A stretch of 64,000 bases of DNA from Nyssa sinensis. Lineage: Eukaryota; Streptophyta; Magnoliopsida; Cornales; Nyssaceae. The notes beneath the pieces were generated by a model. It was given only the letters and a program-made list of their open reading frames with translations. It was not told the DNA's origin and searched no databases. The position numbers and the translations under genes are program-made. Positions 44,263 to 55,965 of the stretch are shown here, one piece after another; position 1 is the first letter of the stretch, and the number at the start of each line of letters is the position of its first letter. The stretch is taken from the NCBI GenBank assembly GCA_008638375.1, contig CM018052.1, positions 4,791,017 to 4,855,016 of the forward strand. The letters are read 5' to 3'.

Positions 44263-47200
44263 ATACAAGGCTTTTAGGGGTCATTGAAATAGACCAGATG
44301 TAGAGATCTGAAAAATGAGGGTAAATTTTTCGTTTTTGTCGATAGGGCATTATTCATGTGCAGTTTTGCTAGTAGGGCATTTACATGCATCATTTAATCA
44401 TAGTTCATGTTTAGGAGCATAATTTGAATGTTCCATAGAAGCGAAACATGCTTACAATATTAAAATACACCTACTGTAAAAATTTGAGCTTATTTAAAGA
44501 CAGTTTCAAAAATAGGACCAAAAGGGCGTCCCAGGTAACCCAGGTGGATCCGGCCAAACCCGGCCATAGGCGAAAATTTATTTTTTGAAAATTTTCATTT
44601 AAAATAATTTTAAGAACTTTGGATAAAACAAAATACCGAATTGAGGCGTTTCGGGACAGGTTGTAGTGTAACGAGGTCCCGAATTCATTAAGGGTAAAAG
44701 GGTCATTTTGCACCTTTGCTCCTTCACTATAAATATAGCCCCTTAGTGTATTTTTATCACATTTTGGTCTGAGATTCAGAGCAGAACACATTCATGGTAA
44801 AAAGGTGAAAAAAAACCCTAGGTTCTCCAAGCTTCAAGCCACCAAAACACATCCTTAGGCCAAGATTCTTGCAAGGCTTCCTTCTAGGAAGTTGTTCCTC
44901 TCATCAAGACCTATATTCTCACCAAACAGTTCGGCTACACGATGAACAAAACTCCCTCGGTTTGAGAAAAAACCATTCTAGGTATGATATCTTGCTAAGT
45001 TAAGAATAGGTTTAAGTTTCTTTGCCTTTCTATATGTTGTTTGAGTGTATAAGGTGTTTACTTGATGTTAAGAAATGACTTAGGAGGTAGTTTCTTTGAA
45101 AACTTAGAGTTGGTAGTTTAGGTGCTCGTGTGTTCTTTGAGTTATTTGATGATTTGTTGCTATAATGAAGATGTATCTTGCCTATGTGTATGGATTATTA
45201 TATTTTGGCTTATATTCATGTTGATACATCTTGTGTTTTGGAAGATGTGATGGTTTGGTGCATTGGTGCTTTATGAAAATATATGTTCTTTGTGAATTAG
45301 TGAGATTGTGAAAAATGTGGCTTGAGCATGTGTTGAAATGGATAGTTTATAGCTTATGTTCATGTAAAAGAAGTTTAGGGATTTTGAAGTTATGATTTAT
45401 GTTGGGTGAAATGCATGACTTGAGGTGAACACCATGTATATGATGAATTGTCTCATTGAAGTTGCATAATGAAATCATGGCATTTTGGCATATTGTGATT
45501 TCTTGGAAACATGGCGTGGGTTGAACACTTGGTGCTCTGCATTATGAGGGTGTAGATCCTGTGGTGAATAACCCAAAATTGTCCATTGCATTAGTGCCCA
45601 ATATCCAACGAGAGCAATCCGTCAACGGGTGTTGGTACTCAAAATCCATCGGGAGCGATCCGTAAACGAGACATGGGTGTGGCATAGAGTTTGCATGTGT
45701 GTGTCATGCATATCACCTTGCATTGCATTGATGAATAGAGGGGGGTATGCATAGCTTTAAAATGTACACTTGCACATGCCACGCCTTAAATTTGTTCCTA
45801 GCATTAGCATTATGTTATACTAGTAGTTGAGCTGAACCATTCGTGGGATATCATATGACAGATGACACTTCTGGTGTTTGAGACTTGATGAAGTCTTGAA
45901 GAACAAAGGAGGCATGGACCACGGAGGATTTCTAGCCCTTGGGGCATATTTTGATATTGTACAAGGGCATAAGCTCTAAACCTTATGAAATGACGTTGTA
46001 GAAAATTTGTGCATTGTGAAAGGAATGGAAAAGACCTTATATGTAGTGATGAATATGATAATATGACCTTTAAAGTTCAAGCATACGCGTATGTGTGGAG
46101 AATTGTATAATTAGATGATGTATAGTAAATTTGTATGAGATTGTGGCTATTGAGTGAGGATGGAATATATGAGTCCTTAATTAAATGAAATATTGTGAAC
46201 ATTAGGTGGGAAAAAGGCTTAGAAAACAAAGGGGGCTATGTTGAAATTTTGGAAAAATTAAGGAATTGGTTAAGTGTGTAAAATACCTTTGAATTAGGTG
46301 AGAAAAGTGCTCAAAATGAAGGGTTAGAAACCTTGAAGAAATAGGCCAAAAATAGGGGAAAAAAGGCCTTCAAAACTTGGGAAAAAAAGTCACAAAATAA
46401 AGAAAATTTAGTGCAGCAAACAGAGAAATTCACTTGCAATAATTACACTGTTGCTACAGTGTTTCTACAGAAAATCAGAAAACAACTTGCAGTTGGTACA
46501 GTAAAACTAGCCCAGAACAGCCCCTGCCGCATGCCAGCCCACAGCCCCGAGCGCCCGTGCGCACGCTTGTCGCCCACTGCACACCATGCCCTGCTGCCCT
46601 ATGCATGTTGCCTTGCTGCCTTGCTGTTGTGCAACTACTGTCCAAGGTATGTCATGCCATGCCACGACCTACTTTTCAAAGCCATTTCAAGGCCATTTAA
46701 TTACATACTTGACCCTATTTTTGGAGCCCAATTTTAGGCTATTATATCAAGCCATGTTGGGCATTTTTTTTTTTGGGACACTTTCTAGTCATGTTTCAAG
46801 GCCATGTTTGGCCACTTACTAAGACCATTTTAGGCAGGATATTTGACTTACTCTTGGCCCATGTCTTAGGACATTTTGAGGCCCATTTGGGCCATCATTC
46901 CAAGGCACTTTTAGAAATGTTTTAAGACTATTTTAGAAGTCATTTTTTAACATGACTTAAACTAGTTCAAGTGTTAATTGGGAGAGATGCTTGAGCAACA
47001 TTAGGAGACCATTTTGGTTGGGTTAAATGGCAAGTCTTCATTTATAATTTTGGGGAAACATGGGGGAAGGAATGCATAATTAATTAAGTTCACCTTAATG
47101 ACCTTTACTTTACTTTTCCTATCTCTTTTCACTCACTCCCCGGGTTTGTGGAAATTCAAGGCGTGACACCAGACTTGGGGGTTTGTGCATTAAGATGGAC

Positions 47201-47440
47201 CAAGCCTATAGCACTTGTAATGGATACAAAGCTTTTAGGGGTTGTTGAAATAGATTAGAGTTGGGGGTCTGTGCATTAAGATGGACCAAGCTTATAGCAC
47301 TTGTAATAGATACAAGGCTTTTAGGGGTCATTGAAATGGACCAAACCTGGGGGTTTGTTTATTAAGATGGACCAAGCCTATAGCACTTGTAATGGATACA
47401 AGGCTTTTAGGGGTCATTGAAATGGACCAGACCGGGGGGT
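44263..47440 (+). repeat. 86-bp tandem repeat, split by B2
   Basis: Units with GATGGACCAAGCCTATAGC and CAAGGCTTTTAGGGG start at 47175, 47261, 47347 and 47432 (spacing 86, 86, 85). A partial unit at 44263-44298 precedes the B2 insertion. The array directly precedes the carboxypeptidase exon and may derive from its intron or a local amplification. Confidence 0.85.
44299..47168 (+). mobile_element. B-family solo LTR B2, 2870 bp, TSD CCAGA
   Basis: It starts TGTAGAGATCTGAAAAATG and ends ATTCAAGGCGTGACA. CCAGA flanks both ends (44294-44298, 47169-47173). The TATA box is at 44728-44735 and the predicted intron at 44982-45861. No internal domain. It splits an 86-bp tandem repeat. Confidence 0.95.
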
Positions 47441-47457
47441 TGTGCATTGATGACTAA

Positions 47458-47765
<308 letters not shown>

Positions 47766-47810
47766 AAAAATATGGACGATGAAGTCATCGAAGTCTGAAT
47801 GCAAGTCGGC

Positions 47811-49166
47811 ACCATTTTGTAATAATTGTTCCTTGCAAGTACCATAGCTTCTATGCTTCCCTTGTTGAAAGTCATTGGAGATGCATAAGATGGACACGTG
47901 CTTGAGAAATCACTCAAATATGGAAAGATATCCTCATAACTACAACTTCTAGTACCAACATGGTTACATAATTAAAACAAATTAGTTAGTACTTGAAGCT
48001 GCCAACCAGTTCTGAGAAGAGGAATTAAATAGTCCTTTATAGAACAAGGAAAAACAACTCCATCTTGTTCCCTAATAGTTGCCAATGGGAAGTCAATAGA
48101 GATTCCAATGGTAGCGGGTGAATAAGATGGTAGATTGTCGATGTATTCCACTATGAATTCCTTATAAGTATCACCAACCTTTATAAATCCATGATCAAAT
48201 AAATTCACAATATGGTTCACATGATCGAAGAAAGAGAAACTTGAGGAGTGCACATTTGACCAGATCAGTAACCCGTAACTATGTATACAATCAAAAGAGT
48301 AGATCTCCACCTCTTGGAAAGTTACAGAACTCTAAGTTTGCTTTAGCAACTAAATCTTCAAAAGATGATTTTGAAAAGCAAAGAGCTACATCATGGATAT
48401 TGTAGATATTCCCAAGAGCTCTATTTTGAGTTCTTAATTCCTTTGTGTGTAGGTAAACCTCCAATAAAGTAATTTTAGAATGCACCACACTCGTGAGGTA
48501 GCCTACTCTAGAGGAAGAATGGAAGGATGCATCAACAGCCTTAGGTAAGCGCCTCAAACTCATAAATGTGTATAGTGTATCAAGTGCATAGATGTAACCC
48601 TCTAAAACCTTTTCCACAGCAATAGAAAATGCTTGATTCACAAGACTATATGAGAAGCTCTCTTCTTGGGTTGGAGTCAAAATCCAGAAAGGAAGGGGCT
48701 GATCGGAGTTTTTCGAATATAAAAATCACGGTGAATCTTCATAGTAATGGTTGAGGGACTCGAGTTCTCTCGAGCATAGGAGAGTAGGAATCCATTATGG
48801 AGGGGACTTGAAAGAGAACAATGAGAAAGAAAGGGAGCAGCATCAAGCTGTACTTTCAGCCATTAATTGTTCATTTAGCATGTCATTTAGGAAACCATGT
48901 CTAGAGTTCCCATTGTAAGTAGTCCCTTCTCTAATACTGGTAAGAAACGAATAGTTGTTCACAATTTGCTTGTCCCAAGGTTTAGCTGGCAAATGGTGAA
49001 AGTCGGCTGAAGATAGATCTTCGCCATAGGATGAAACAGAATATCTTGCCTTTTCAGTAAAGTTGTTATCATTGACTCGGTGAGTAGGTAGAGAATCTTG
49101 AGGTTTCATTATTATCATGCAAGGATAGGCTTGAAAAGAGGACGTTATTAGTTCCCTAAGACTCAT
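47811..49166 (-). pseudogene. Gamma-tubulin complex component (GCP5/Spc97-Spc98-like) fragment
   Basis: GCP proteins build the gamma-tubulin ring complex that nucleates microtubules. Read on minus, 48680-48291 has KVLEGYI, ALDTLY and FCNFPRGGDLL; a neighbouring frame gives ALLKFLFLRSCEPYC; then YKEFIVEYIDNLP, ISIDFPLATIREQDGV and, from about 47930 down, YEDIFPYLSDFSS, SPMTFNKGSIEA and LARNNYYK. These match, from family knowledge, plant GCP5-like Spc97/Spc98 proteins. At least three frameshifts and several stops occur. The block 49166-48843 (MSLREL, KPWDKQIVNNYSFL) is collinear and probably the same gene, with less certainty. No clear introns over 1.3 kb; whether this reflects retrocopying or exon structure is open. 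Confidence 0.7.
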
Positions 49167-49203
49167 CTTCCCCTCATAACATTAAAGTCGAGGGTGATAT
49201 TAT

Positions 49204-50256
49204 TTGGGAGCTGGTGACGACGCCGTGATAGGCCACCCTGGTCTTGTTGAATTTGATTCTAACTCAATGTTCTTTGATGTTCTTCCTTATTCAATATCGG
49301 TTGTCGCGAGGGTTTTTCAAATATTGGAATTTAAGGTTGTCTTAATAGATCCATTTCTATCAGAATCTTGTCGAGATTCACCCTTTTTCTTTGGCATAGC
49401 AGCCTATGGATCAGCCTCTTCGTAAGCTTTGTACAGCAATGCACATCCATTTTTGTAATTAGGAATGGCAATGAGATGAGTTTGAGGCGGGGTGACCCTT
49501 CCCCAACCTCAACCTCATTTATATTTTCTACCCCCGACCCCGTTTAGAGTTTTACCCAGACCCCAACCCCGACCCCGATCCCATTTATATTCCCCGACTT
49601 CACCCTGCCCCACCCCAAACCCCGATATATATATTTTTTAAGTAAGTTAAATCTTTTATTTTGATAAGTAAATTAATATTTTTTTGCTAAAATAACTAAT
49701 ACAAAACAAAATATATGAGTGTGATATGAAAAACCTTAAAACTAATTTTATATAGTGTTATTTATTGGTAAATATAGTGTATATAAAAATAAATAAAAAA
49801 TCAACCCCACCCCGACCCCGTTTATAAGCACCCCATACTCGTCCCATTAGGGGCCGGGTAAGTCCCCGATGGGCGGGGCAAATTGTCGTCCTTATTTGTA
49901 ATATGCATTGACACATTCAAGAGCAAGTTGTCTATGATGTGACACCCTGATTTCTAAGGCACGGCTAAAGCACTCGGTTTCTTTAGCATAATTGTGTTCT
50001 TTCACGGCTTTCGATCCTCTCTCCATCAACTCGTCTGCGTACTCCAAGGATTTTTCATGGTCAGCATCAGACGTAAAAGTAGAGGTCTCAATGACATTAT
50101 TGTTGTTGTTGTAAGAAGACTCCGTGCCTCCTTGAGCATTCGATTCAATGGTTGCTTCAATTGAGGTTTGCAATAATTTGACATTTGGTGCTACGCTTTC
50201 TGAAGTCGGAGCTTCGTCAGCTATGGATGAATTTTTAGATTAGAGATGGAACCCAT
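49204..50256 (-). pseudogene. NASP-like histone chaperone (TPR) gene fragment, split by hAT
   Basis: NASP family proteins are nuclear TPR chaperones of histone H3. A possible start at 50254-50256 follows an AAACCCTAAGC leader. Frames then give TSESVAP, KSLEYADELMERGSKAVKE, ECFSRALEIRVSH and LALECVNAYYK, continuing across the hAT insertion as NGCALLYKAYEEADP and AAMPKKKGESRQDSD. These match the plant NASP N-terminal TPR region and the linker after it. Stops and an early frameshift are present; the C-terminal part is missing. It abuts the GCP5-like piece at about 49170-49204 on the same strand. Confidence 0.8.
49460..49894. mobile_element. Non-autonomous hAT-like element, 435 bp
   Basis: Terminal inverted repeats TAGGAATGGCAAT and (reverse) TAAGGACGACAAT are imperfect but aligned. 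The 8-bp duplication TTTGTAAT lies at 49452-49459 and 49895-49902; 8 bp is typical of hAT elements. The ends are rich in ACCCCGACCCC and GGGGCGGGG, the middle AT-rich. No transposase. Removing it and one TSD restores the NASP reading. Confidence 0.85.
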
Positions 50257-50354
50257 CTTCGTAGAGATTGAAACAGCTTAGGGTTTTTGGAGTTTCTTGA
50301 GTCGTAATATAGTAACCAAACGGGTGAAGATTGAATGCATCTGATGATTGTTAC

Positions 50355-50397
50355 GGGATCTCTATAGTAAAGGTAAAGGAGACTATAGAGATCTCCC
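50355..50397. repeat. Short inverted repeat
   Basis: GGGATCTCTATAGT and ACTATAGAGATCTCCC flank a 13-bp purine-rich loop (AAAGGTAAAGGAG). It lies between the NASP and SmB pieces. A related string CTCTATAGTAGAGACC is at about 51359. Possibly remains of a small transposon end. Confidence 0.6.
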
Positions 50398-50539
50398 ATC
50401 AAAGTTTACATGACAGCATCAAGAATGCCCATTGAAAATGTAACAGATCCTTTAATTCTCTTCTCTGAGCCAGGTCTTCCATCATTTATTCTTGAGCACT
50501 TAGATTTGGAATTAGATTTTGCAAGATCAATATATAAGG

Positions 50540-50985
50540 TGGACCCCTTTCTCATCTAAGGCGGTGGAACCATAGGTCGCTGTCCAAACTGGAGCAGTGG
50601 CCTAGGGAATGGTGGAGGCGGCCCCGCACAAGGTCGTGGAGCATACTGTAGTGGAGGGGGACCTCGCCCCATTGGTGGGGGCACTTGCCCAGGATATATT
50701 GGCATCTACTCGGGTGGCCGAATCATTTGGGGCACTGGGTAAGTCATTGGCAGAGCAGAAAGCTGTGGCACTAGCGTGTGTGAGATCTAGGGCTGTATCA
50801 TGCCCAACGTAGGTCCACCAACACCTCGAACTGGTTAGCCCAAGCTGGGCCTAGATCAACGACGCGGTGGGAATTCCACAGCCAGTAGCACGGCCAATTC
50901 CGGGACCAACCATTACAGCAACACCGATGGCTTTGGCCTGAGATTTCTCAGAAGGAGGAGGAAGTGGACCAATAAATTTGATTTT
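50540..50985 (-). pseudogene. Sm protein B/B' (spliceosomal) C-terminal gene fragment
   Basis: SmB is a core protein of spliceosomal snRNPs. The minus strand gives GPLPPPSEKSQAKA and GPGIGRATGCGIPTA, then after a frameshift VRGVGGP, MPIYPGQVPPPMGRGPPP and PRPCAGPPPPFPRP, matching the plant SmB linker and Pro/Gly/Arg-rich tail. The N-terminal Sm fold that binds the Sm ring is absent. Stops and a frameshift make it a pseudogene. It lies on the same strand as the NASP and GCP5 pieces, in order SmB, NASP, GCP5. Confidence 0.8.
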
Positions 50986-53148
50986 GTGCTTGGTTTGAAT
51001 AGTTGCAGTAGAAGACGAAGTAGAATAATGCAGGTGCATGAGCAACGACGACGAGGGCCATCAGTTCAAATGAATTGATAAATGCAGAGAAGCAGATCAA
51101 AAAAAGAGGACAGACATGAATCGCCTTCTTCTATTTCTCTCTTTCATACGGACTCGAAGCGAAGATTAAATCTGATTCAACGACCAGAAAAATGAAGTAA
51201 AATGCAATTATTTTTCACATTTAATAATAATTTTATATTCCCATTACAAGACCAAGACCAAAAGTTGGGTACTGTTTATGGTGACAACCAAAATAACATT
51301 TTGACTTTTCCGTTTGAGTTAAGAAGTTACAGAGGAAGGAAAATGGCGGGTTTTCGCACTCTATAGTAGAGACCCCACATACCATAATGACGGATGGCCG
51401 TTAATGATTGATTAATGCTCTAAAACTGACTAAAAATCATCTTTCTTTTTTTTATATAATTTACTTGATCAATATACATATAGTATTGATTCGATTTTGA
51501 TGTTTTTTATCAGGAAATTAATTGTTTTGAAATCATGGTTATGGAATTCCAACAAATCCCATATTTTATTCACAAGATCTTGAGATTGATATCCACATTG
51601 ACGTATATGTATATACATATATATATATGCATATATAAAAAAGATCTTGAGATTATATATATATATATATATTTGTATATATATAATCTTGCAAGTAATC
51701 TATAAAGTTTGATCTCCATGTTGATATACAAGAATTCAATCTGATTAAATCGTGTTTAGCATCTATGAAGTTAATGAAGTTACATTGAATTTGAGAGAAT
51801 TTAAATAATCATTAGCAAGAAATATCAGTAAGAGAGAAATAAAAATTTATGAAACGAAGCATGTTGATTGTCGTTCCCACAGATGGCGTCAAACTGTTGT
51901 TGCAAAAACCAGTCCATGCCTGTGATTTGGCAAGAGAAACCTACAAAAAAGAAAAGAGGACCCTCTGATGATCAAGTCTGGAAAAAGAAAATAAAATACA
52001 ACGTATGTGTAAAAAAGAATAATTGTGTGTCTGAGCATACCTGGCCCCTTTATGAGAATCCTTAGTTTTGGTAGTTTCCCACATTAAATAGAATTCCTTA
52101 CTTACCTGACAAGGTTAAGGATTAGGTGATAATCCTCCCAATTGGGATACGATTTCTTTCCTATCTAAAAGACTTTCCATTTAAGATTATGTTCTTTGTA
52201 GGCAGCTAACATTAGGGGTATACGTGTCGCGTTCATAGTGATGCGATATTTTTTGGCATATCAGTTGGTTTTCGTGGAGCAACATTCACGATTGTGAGGT
52301 TCAATTTCTCCTAGAGTTCTTCGACGAGAGATCTCCAGTTGAAGAACCCTATCGTTTACAAGTATTACAAGAATTCAAGAATAGGGAGGTCAAGAGAAAA
52401 CCCTACTAAGAAGATCGCCTTCACCGAGGCTAGGAAGACCATTATTGGGGACGTTGGATTCCTTTGAAGGGTTTTTTATTTTTTGGAGACTTCGGGTTTG
52501 ATTAATTACTCTAAGCAGCAATTCAAATGAGAAGGCAAGGAGAGCAATTCTAATTCGGTGTCTTCTGACCAGTGAACCTACAGGGAATTGCGCCAATTTT
52601 ACCACCCAAAGAAGAGATTGTGCAGACTGTTGCAAGTCAGTGTACAGCATTGCCTACTTTGCTAGTGATAAGGTAATCAATTTATCTTCCTTTTTGGCAA
52701 TGCATAATTATTAGTTTTTAGCCAACAGTTTTGCTAGTGATGCTGCACTTTTTGATCAGTGGGGGCTTCCGCTCTTCGTCTTCTGTCAAGAACTCAAAAG
52801 AGATATCAAAGGGCCATCGGGTTGGCTCCAGTGGTAGCCGCTCCGATGATGAAGTCAGTAAAAGTAAAGGAAAAACTGTAATTGAAAGTAATTGAATGAC
52901 TCTAATTTAAAAGCGCACCTTAGAGCCCAATTTATAGGTTGCGGATCTTCCCAATTTGAGTAGGATTTGGAGACGTAATAATAGGGATTTGATTGTTATT
53001 CGATAATAGCAATTAACTTGTTGATCATTGCACTCCGTGAAAATAGGCAATGAATGATATCCATGAATGACAGTGTCCTGGTTACGCACTGTTTCCTTAT
53101 CCTCAGGTCGGTAGGCTATTTGAGGTAGGGGTAAGCTCGGGACCCCTC
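50986..53148. other. Interval with unrecognised exon-like pieces
   Basis: No gene could be named. At 51882-52002 (+) an exon-like frame starts with ATGGCGTCAAACTG after acceptor TTCCCACAG and ends at donor AAC|GTATGT; its 40 residues include KKKRGPSDDQVWKKK. A frame near 52320-52470 reads KIAFTEARKTIIGDVGFL, and one near 52750-52900 reads GHRVGSSGSRSDDE. These could be further captured fragments. 51590-51700 is TA-rich with two AAGATCTTGAGATT-like strings. Confidence 0.3.
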
Positions 53149-53884
53149 TGTCACATCCCGAACCCCACCCTACGCGGATGTCGAGGACGTGACTGCCAGT
53201 CGGTCGCGACGCGACCAACCAAAGGCAAATTCTGAACTTTCCGACGAATTGCACTCCAACTGCAGGGTCAGATGCAGCGGAATTTAAAACTTTTTTTTTG
53301 TCACGGGAATGCAACTCACTTATCCATTTTAAGTATATGTATCACAGAGCAAGACTAAATCCAGTCAGTCAACAATTCTAATCTCAGAGCATATCTAAAA
53401 TCAAGCATATAACAACAGAGCAGATCTAATATCTCTAGAGTACCATTAGTTCCATGAGCCATGTATATCTATATATATCAGTTAAGTCAGTCATAACATA
53501 CCACTCACCGGAATAACCAGGTTCAATCCATAATAAACCAGTCTCTACAATTCAGTGCCGTCAGATCCTTACTTGCGATGCCACTTGGCCTATTCACGTC
53601 ATGTCATAGTACCTTCTAATCCAATGGAGGTAATTCCTGAAAAATGTCAGAATAAGGGGGTGAGCTTAAATAAGCCCAGTGAGTAACACAGGTTCCCTAT
53701 CATGGGTTTCAAAACCAATTTTGTGCTTCCAAGGCACATGGATAATTTAGTCATTTCAAAAATAACTATTTTTATAAATCCATTTCATAAGCAGTCTAGT
53801 ACAATAAAACAGAATTTAACAAACAATACAAACGGATCGGAACATGACATAACCAATCGGTCAAAACAATAACTATTGCTAATA

Positions 53885-54495
53885 TATCAGTCAAGACACA
53901 GACTTTTCATTAACGGAACGAATCACAATCGGGACTGAGTGGGAACAATAAGTCAGTCAAGACAGAGGCATATTATCAATGGCTAGAACATAGCGGAGTT
54001 GAACAAGATCAATCAAGACAAGGCATACCAATAACAGGACGGAAACATAACGGAACTAGACCATCTATCAATCAGGCCAGACATATCGTCAACGGACGGA
54101 ATATAACGGAATCGAACGGAAACAATACATCAGTCAAGCAAAGGCATATCGCGAACGGATAAAATTATAACGGAACTAAACGGAAACAATACACTAATCA
54201 AGACACAGGTAAATCATGAACAGGACACAACATAACGGAACTGGGTAGAAACAATATAACAATCAAGTCAGGGACACATCACTGTCGGAACTAATCATAA
54301 CTGGACTGAACAATGTTTCAATCAAGACAGACGTATCATCAACGGACAGTACACAACGGAACTGGACCATCTACCAATCAAGGCGGACTTAACATCATTA
54401 ACGGACGGAACATGTCAGAACCGGATAGAACATATCAGTCGAGGCAGACATATCATTAACGGACATCACATAACCGAACTGAACGGAATTCCTAA
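53885..54495 (-). repeat. Degenerate tandem repeat of about 60 bp, ten units
   Basis: Strings of the type ATCAATCAAGACAG recur at 53891, 53957, 54013, 54072, 54133, 54198, 54263, 54322, 54378 and 54438, alternating with ACGGAACTGGAC and AACGGACGGAA strings. The array lies where the sister LTRs have the last predicted intron. Confidence 0.8.
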
Positions 54496-55489
54496 TTCGA
54501 AGGACACAAGCACATCACGTGGAATGTGGTACAAAAGGCGTACATTAAGTACATACATTTAAACAATATAGCATTCAGACAGTATACTATACAAAGCGGT
54601 ACGATACAACAAAATGTTGTTCTTTGCCTATATCACATGGTTTATTTAATCGTTTCGGAAATAATGGTTCAATATATCCATTTTATCTCAACAGTTCAAA
54701 ACGGGCAAAACAGTACGGAATGCTAGCACAGGGGTCAGGAATATAGTCAATTATTTAAAAAGACTAAAACCATGTCATAAGTGATATAGTACGAAAAGCA
54801 TGCATTTAAATAATTGCACTTAAATAATTGCATTTAAAACAGATCAGTAAATCAAGGGACAGTATCAAAATAGTGTCAGAAGTTACTCACAAACTTTACG
54901 CTTATTTCCTTGCATAAATAATCCGATAACCTCCGAGTACGTCAGGCATCTCCATGTATATCCTGAATAATAATCATCAATCACAGACAGATCAGAATTC
55001 ATCCATTCAGGTCTCATTCGTCATCTTAGGTATCTATCGGATTACCTAAGATAGCCTAGTAGCCTATCGCCCTTCCATTGGGTCTCACCCGAGGCTATTT
55101 CATTCTTTAATTAGGCTTAGCAGTTATTAGGATTATATCCTAAGTCATTTAGACTTCAATTGTTATCAGTCAGGCACTCATTCAACCTTAGGGGCAAAAT
55201 GGTAATTTTACCATTCTTGTCCCTGACCCTGTCGTGGTCTTCGGAATAGTCTTTATATCTTAAGTACAAAGTTATACGTCCTTTGGACTCATTTGGTATC
55301 TGCTTTAGATCGTCGGGACACATCGGTCATTTCTCGTTTTACGCGTTGACTGTCTCGGAGTCTTATTTAGCCCTTCAGTGTTCATAATTATCCCTATGAT
55401 AATTTATCAGATCAGTTTGACCTTTATTCGACCTCTACTTTGCACTTACAGTGCTCAGGGGTATTTTGGTCATTTTACGTTTTGTGTAA

Positions 55490-55965
55490 TTCTGACCCCG
55501 ATTCGTCATCTAATCAAGTATACAGTCTCACCAGTGTCTGGGCTCCTACCGGTATCAGTTTCCTCCCAATCGGACTTTGTTTAGGTCTCGTACGGTATCA
55601 GGGGTAATTCGGTAATTTCGTGTGTCGTATTTTTCGGCACGTCAGTTCATAAAATGGACCTCACCATTGGGTCCAGAGCGTCCAACATAGTGAAATTGGA
55701 CTGTCTGTTACGTTTAATCGGCCCTGAGTATCATTAAGGGCAATTCAGTCATTTATACCTACGTGTCTGTATTTTTTGGGACCTCAGTTCATTAAACGGA
55801 CCTCACCGTTGAGTCCAGAATGCCCGAGATAGTCAAAATAGGCTATCTGACATTTTTATTTGGGTCTGGGTGCCATCAGGGGCAGTTCGGTCATTTATCA
55901 CTTACGGGTCTGTATTTTTCAGGACTGTATTTCCAAAATCGGACTGTACCATTGAGTCCAGAATA
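55490..55965 (-). repeat. Tandem units of about 140 bp
   Basis: Units near 55500, 55655, 55800 and 55940 carry CTCACCGTTGAGTCCAGAATG-type cores (one variant per unit) and gtcattt blocks, as in the other LTRs. Confidence 0.7.

Noticed and set aside
52907..53314. Open frame of 135 codons on the minus strand
   Set aside because: It crosses the terminus of the solo LTR at 53149 and includes LTR sequence, so it is a chance fusion.
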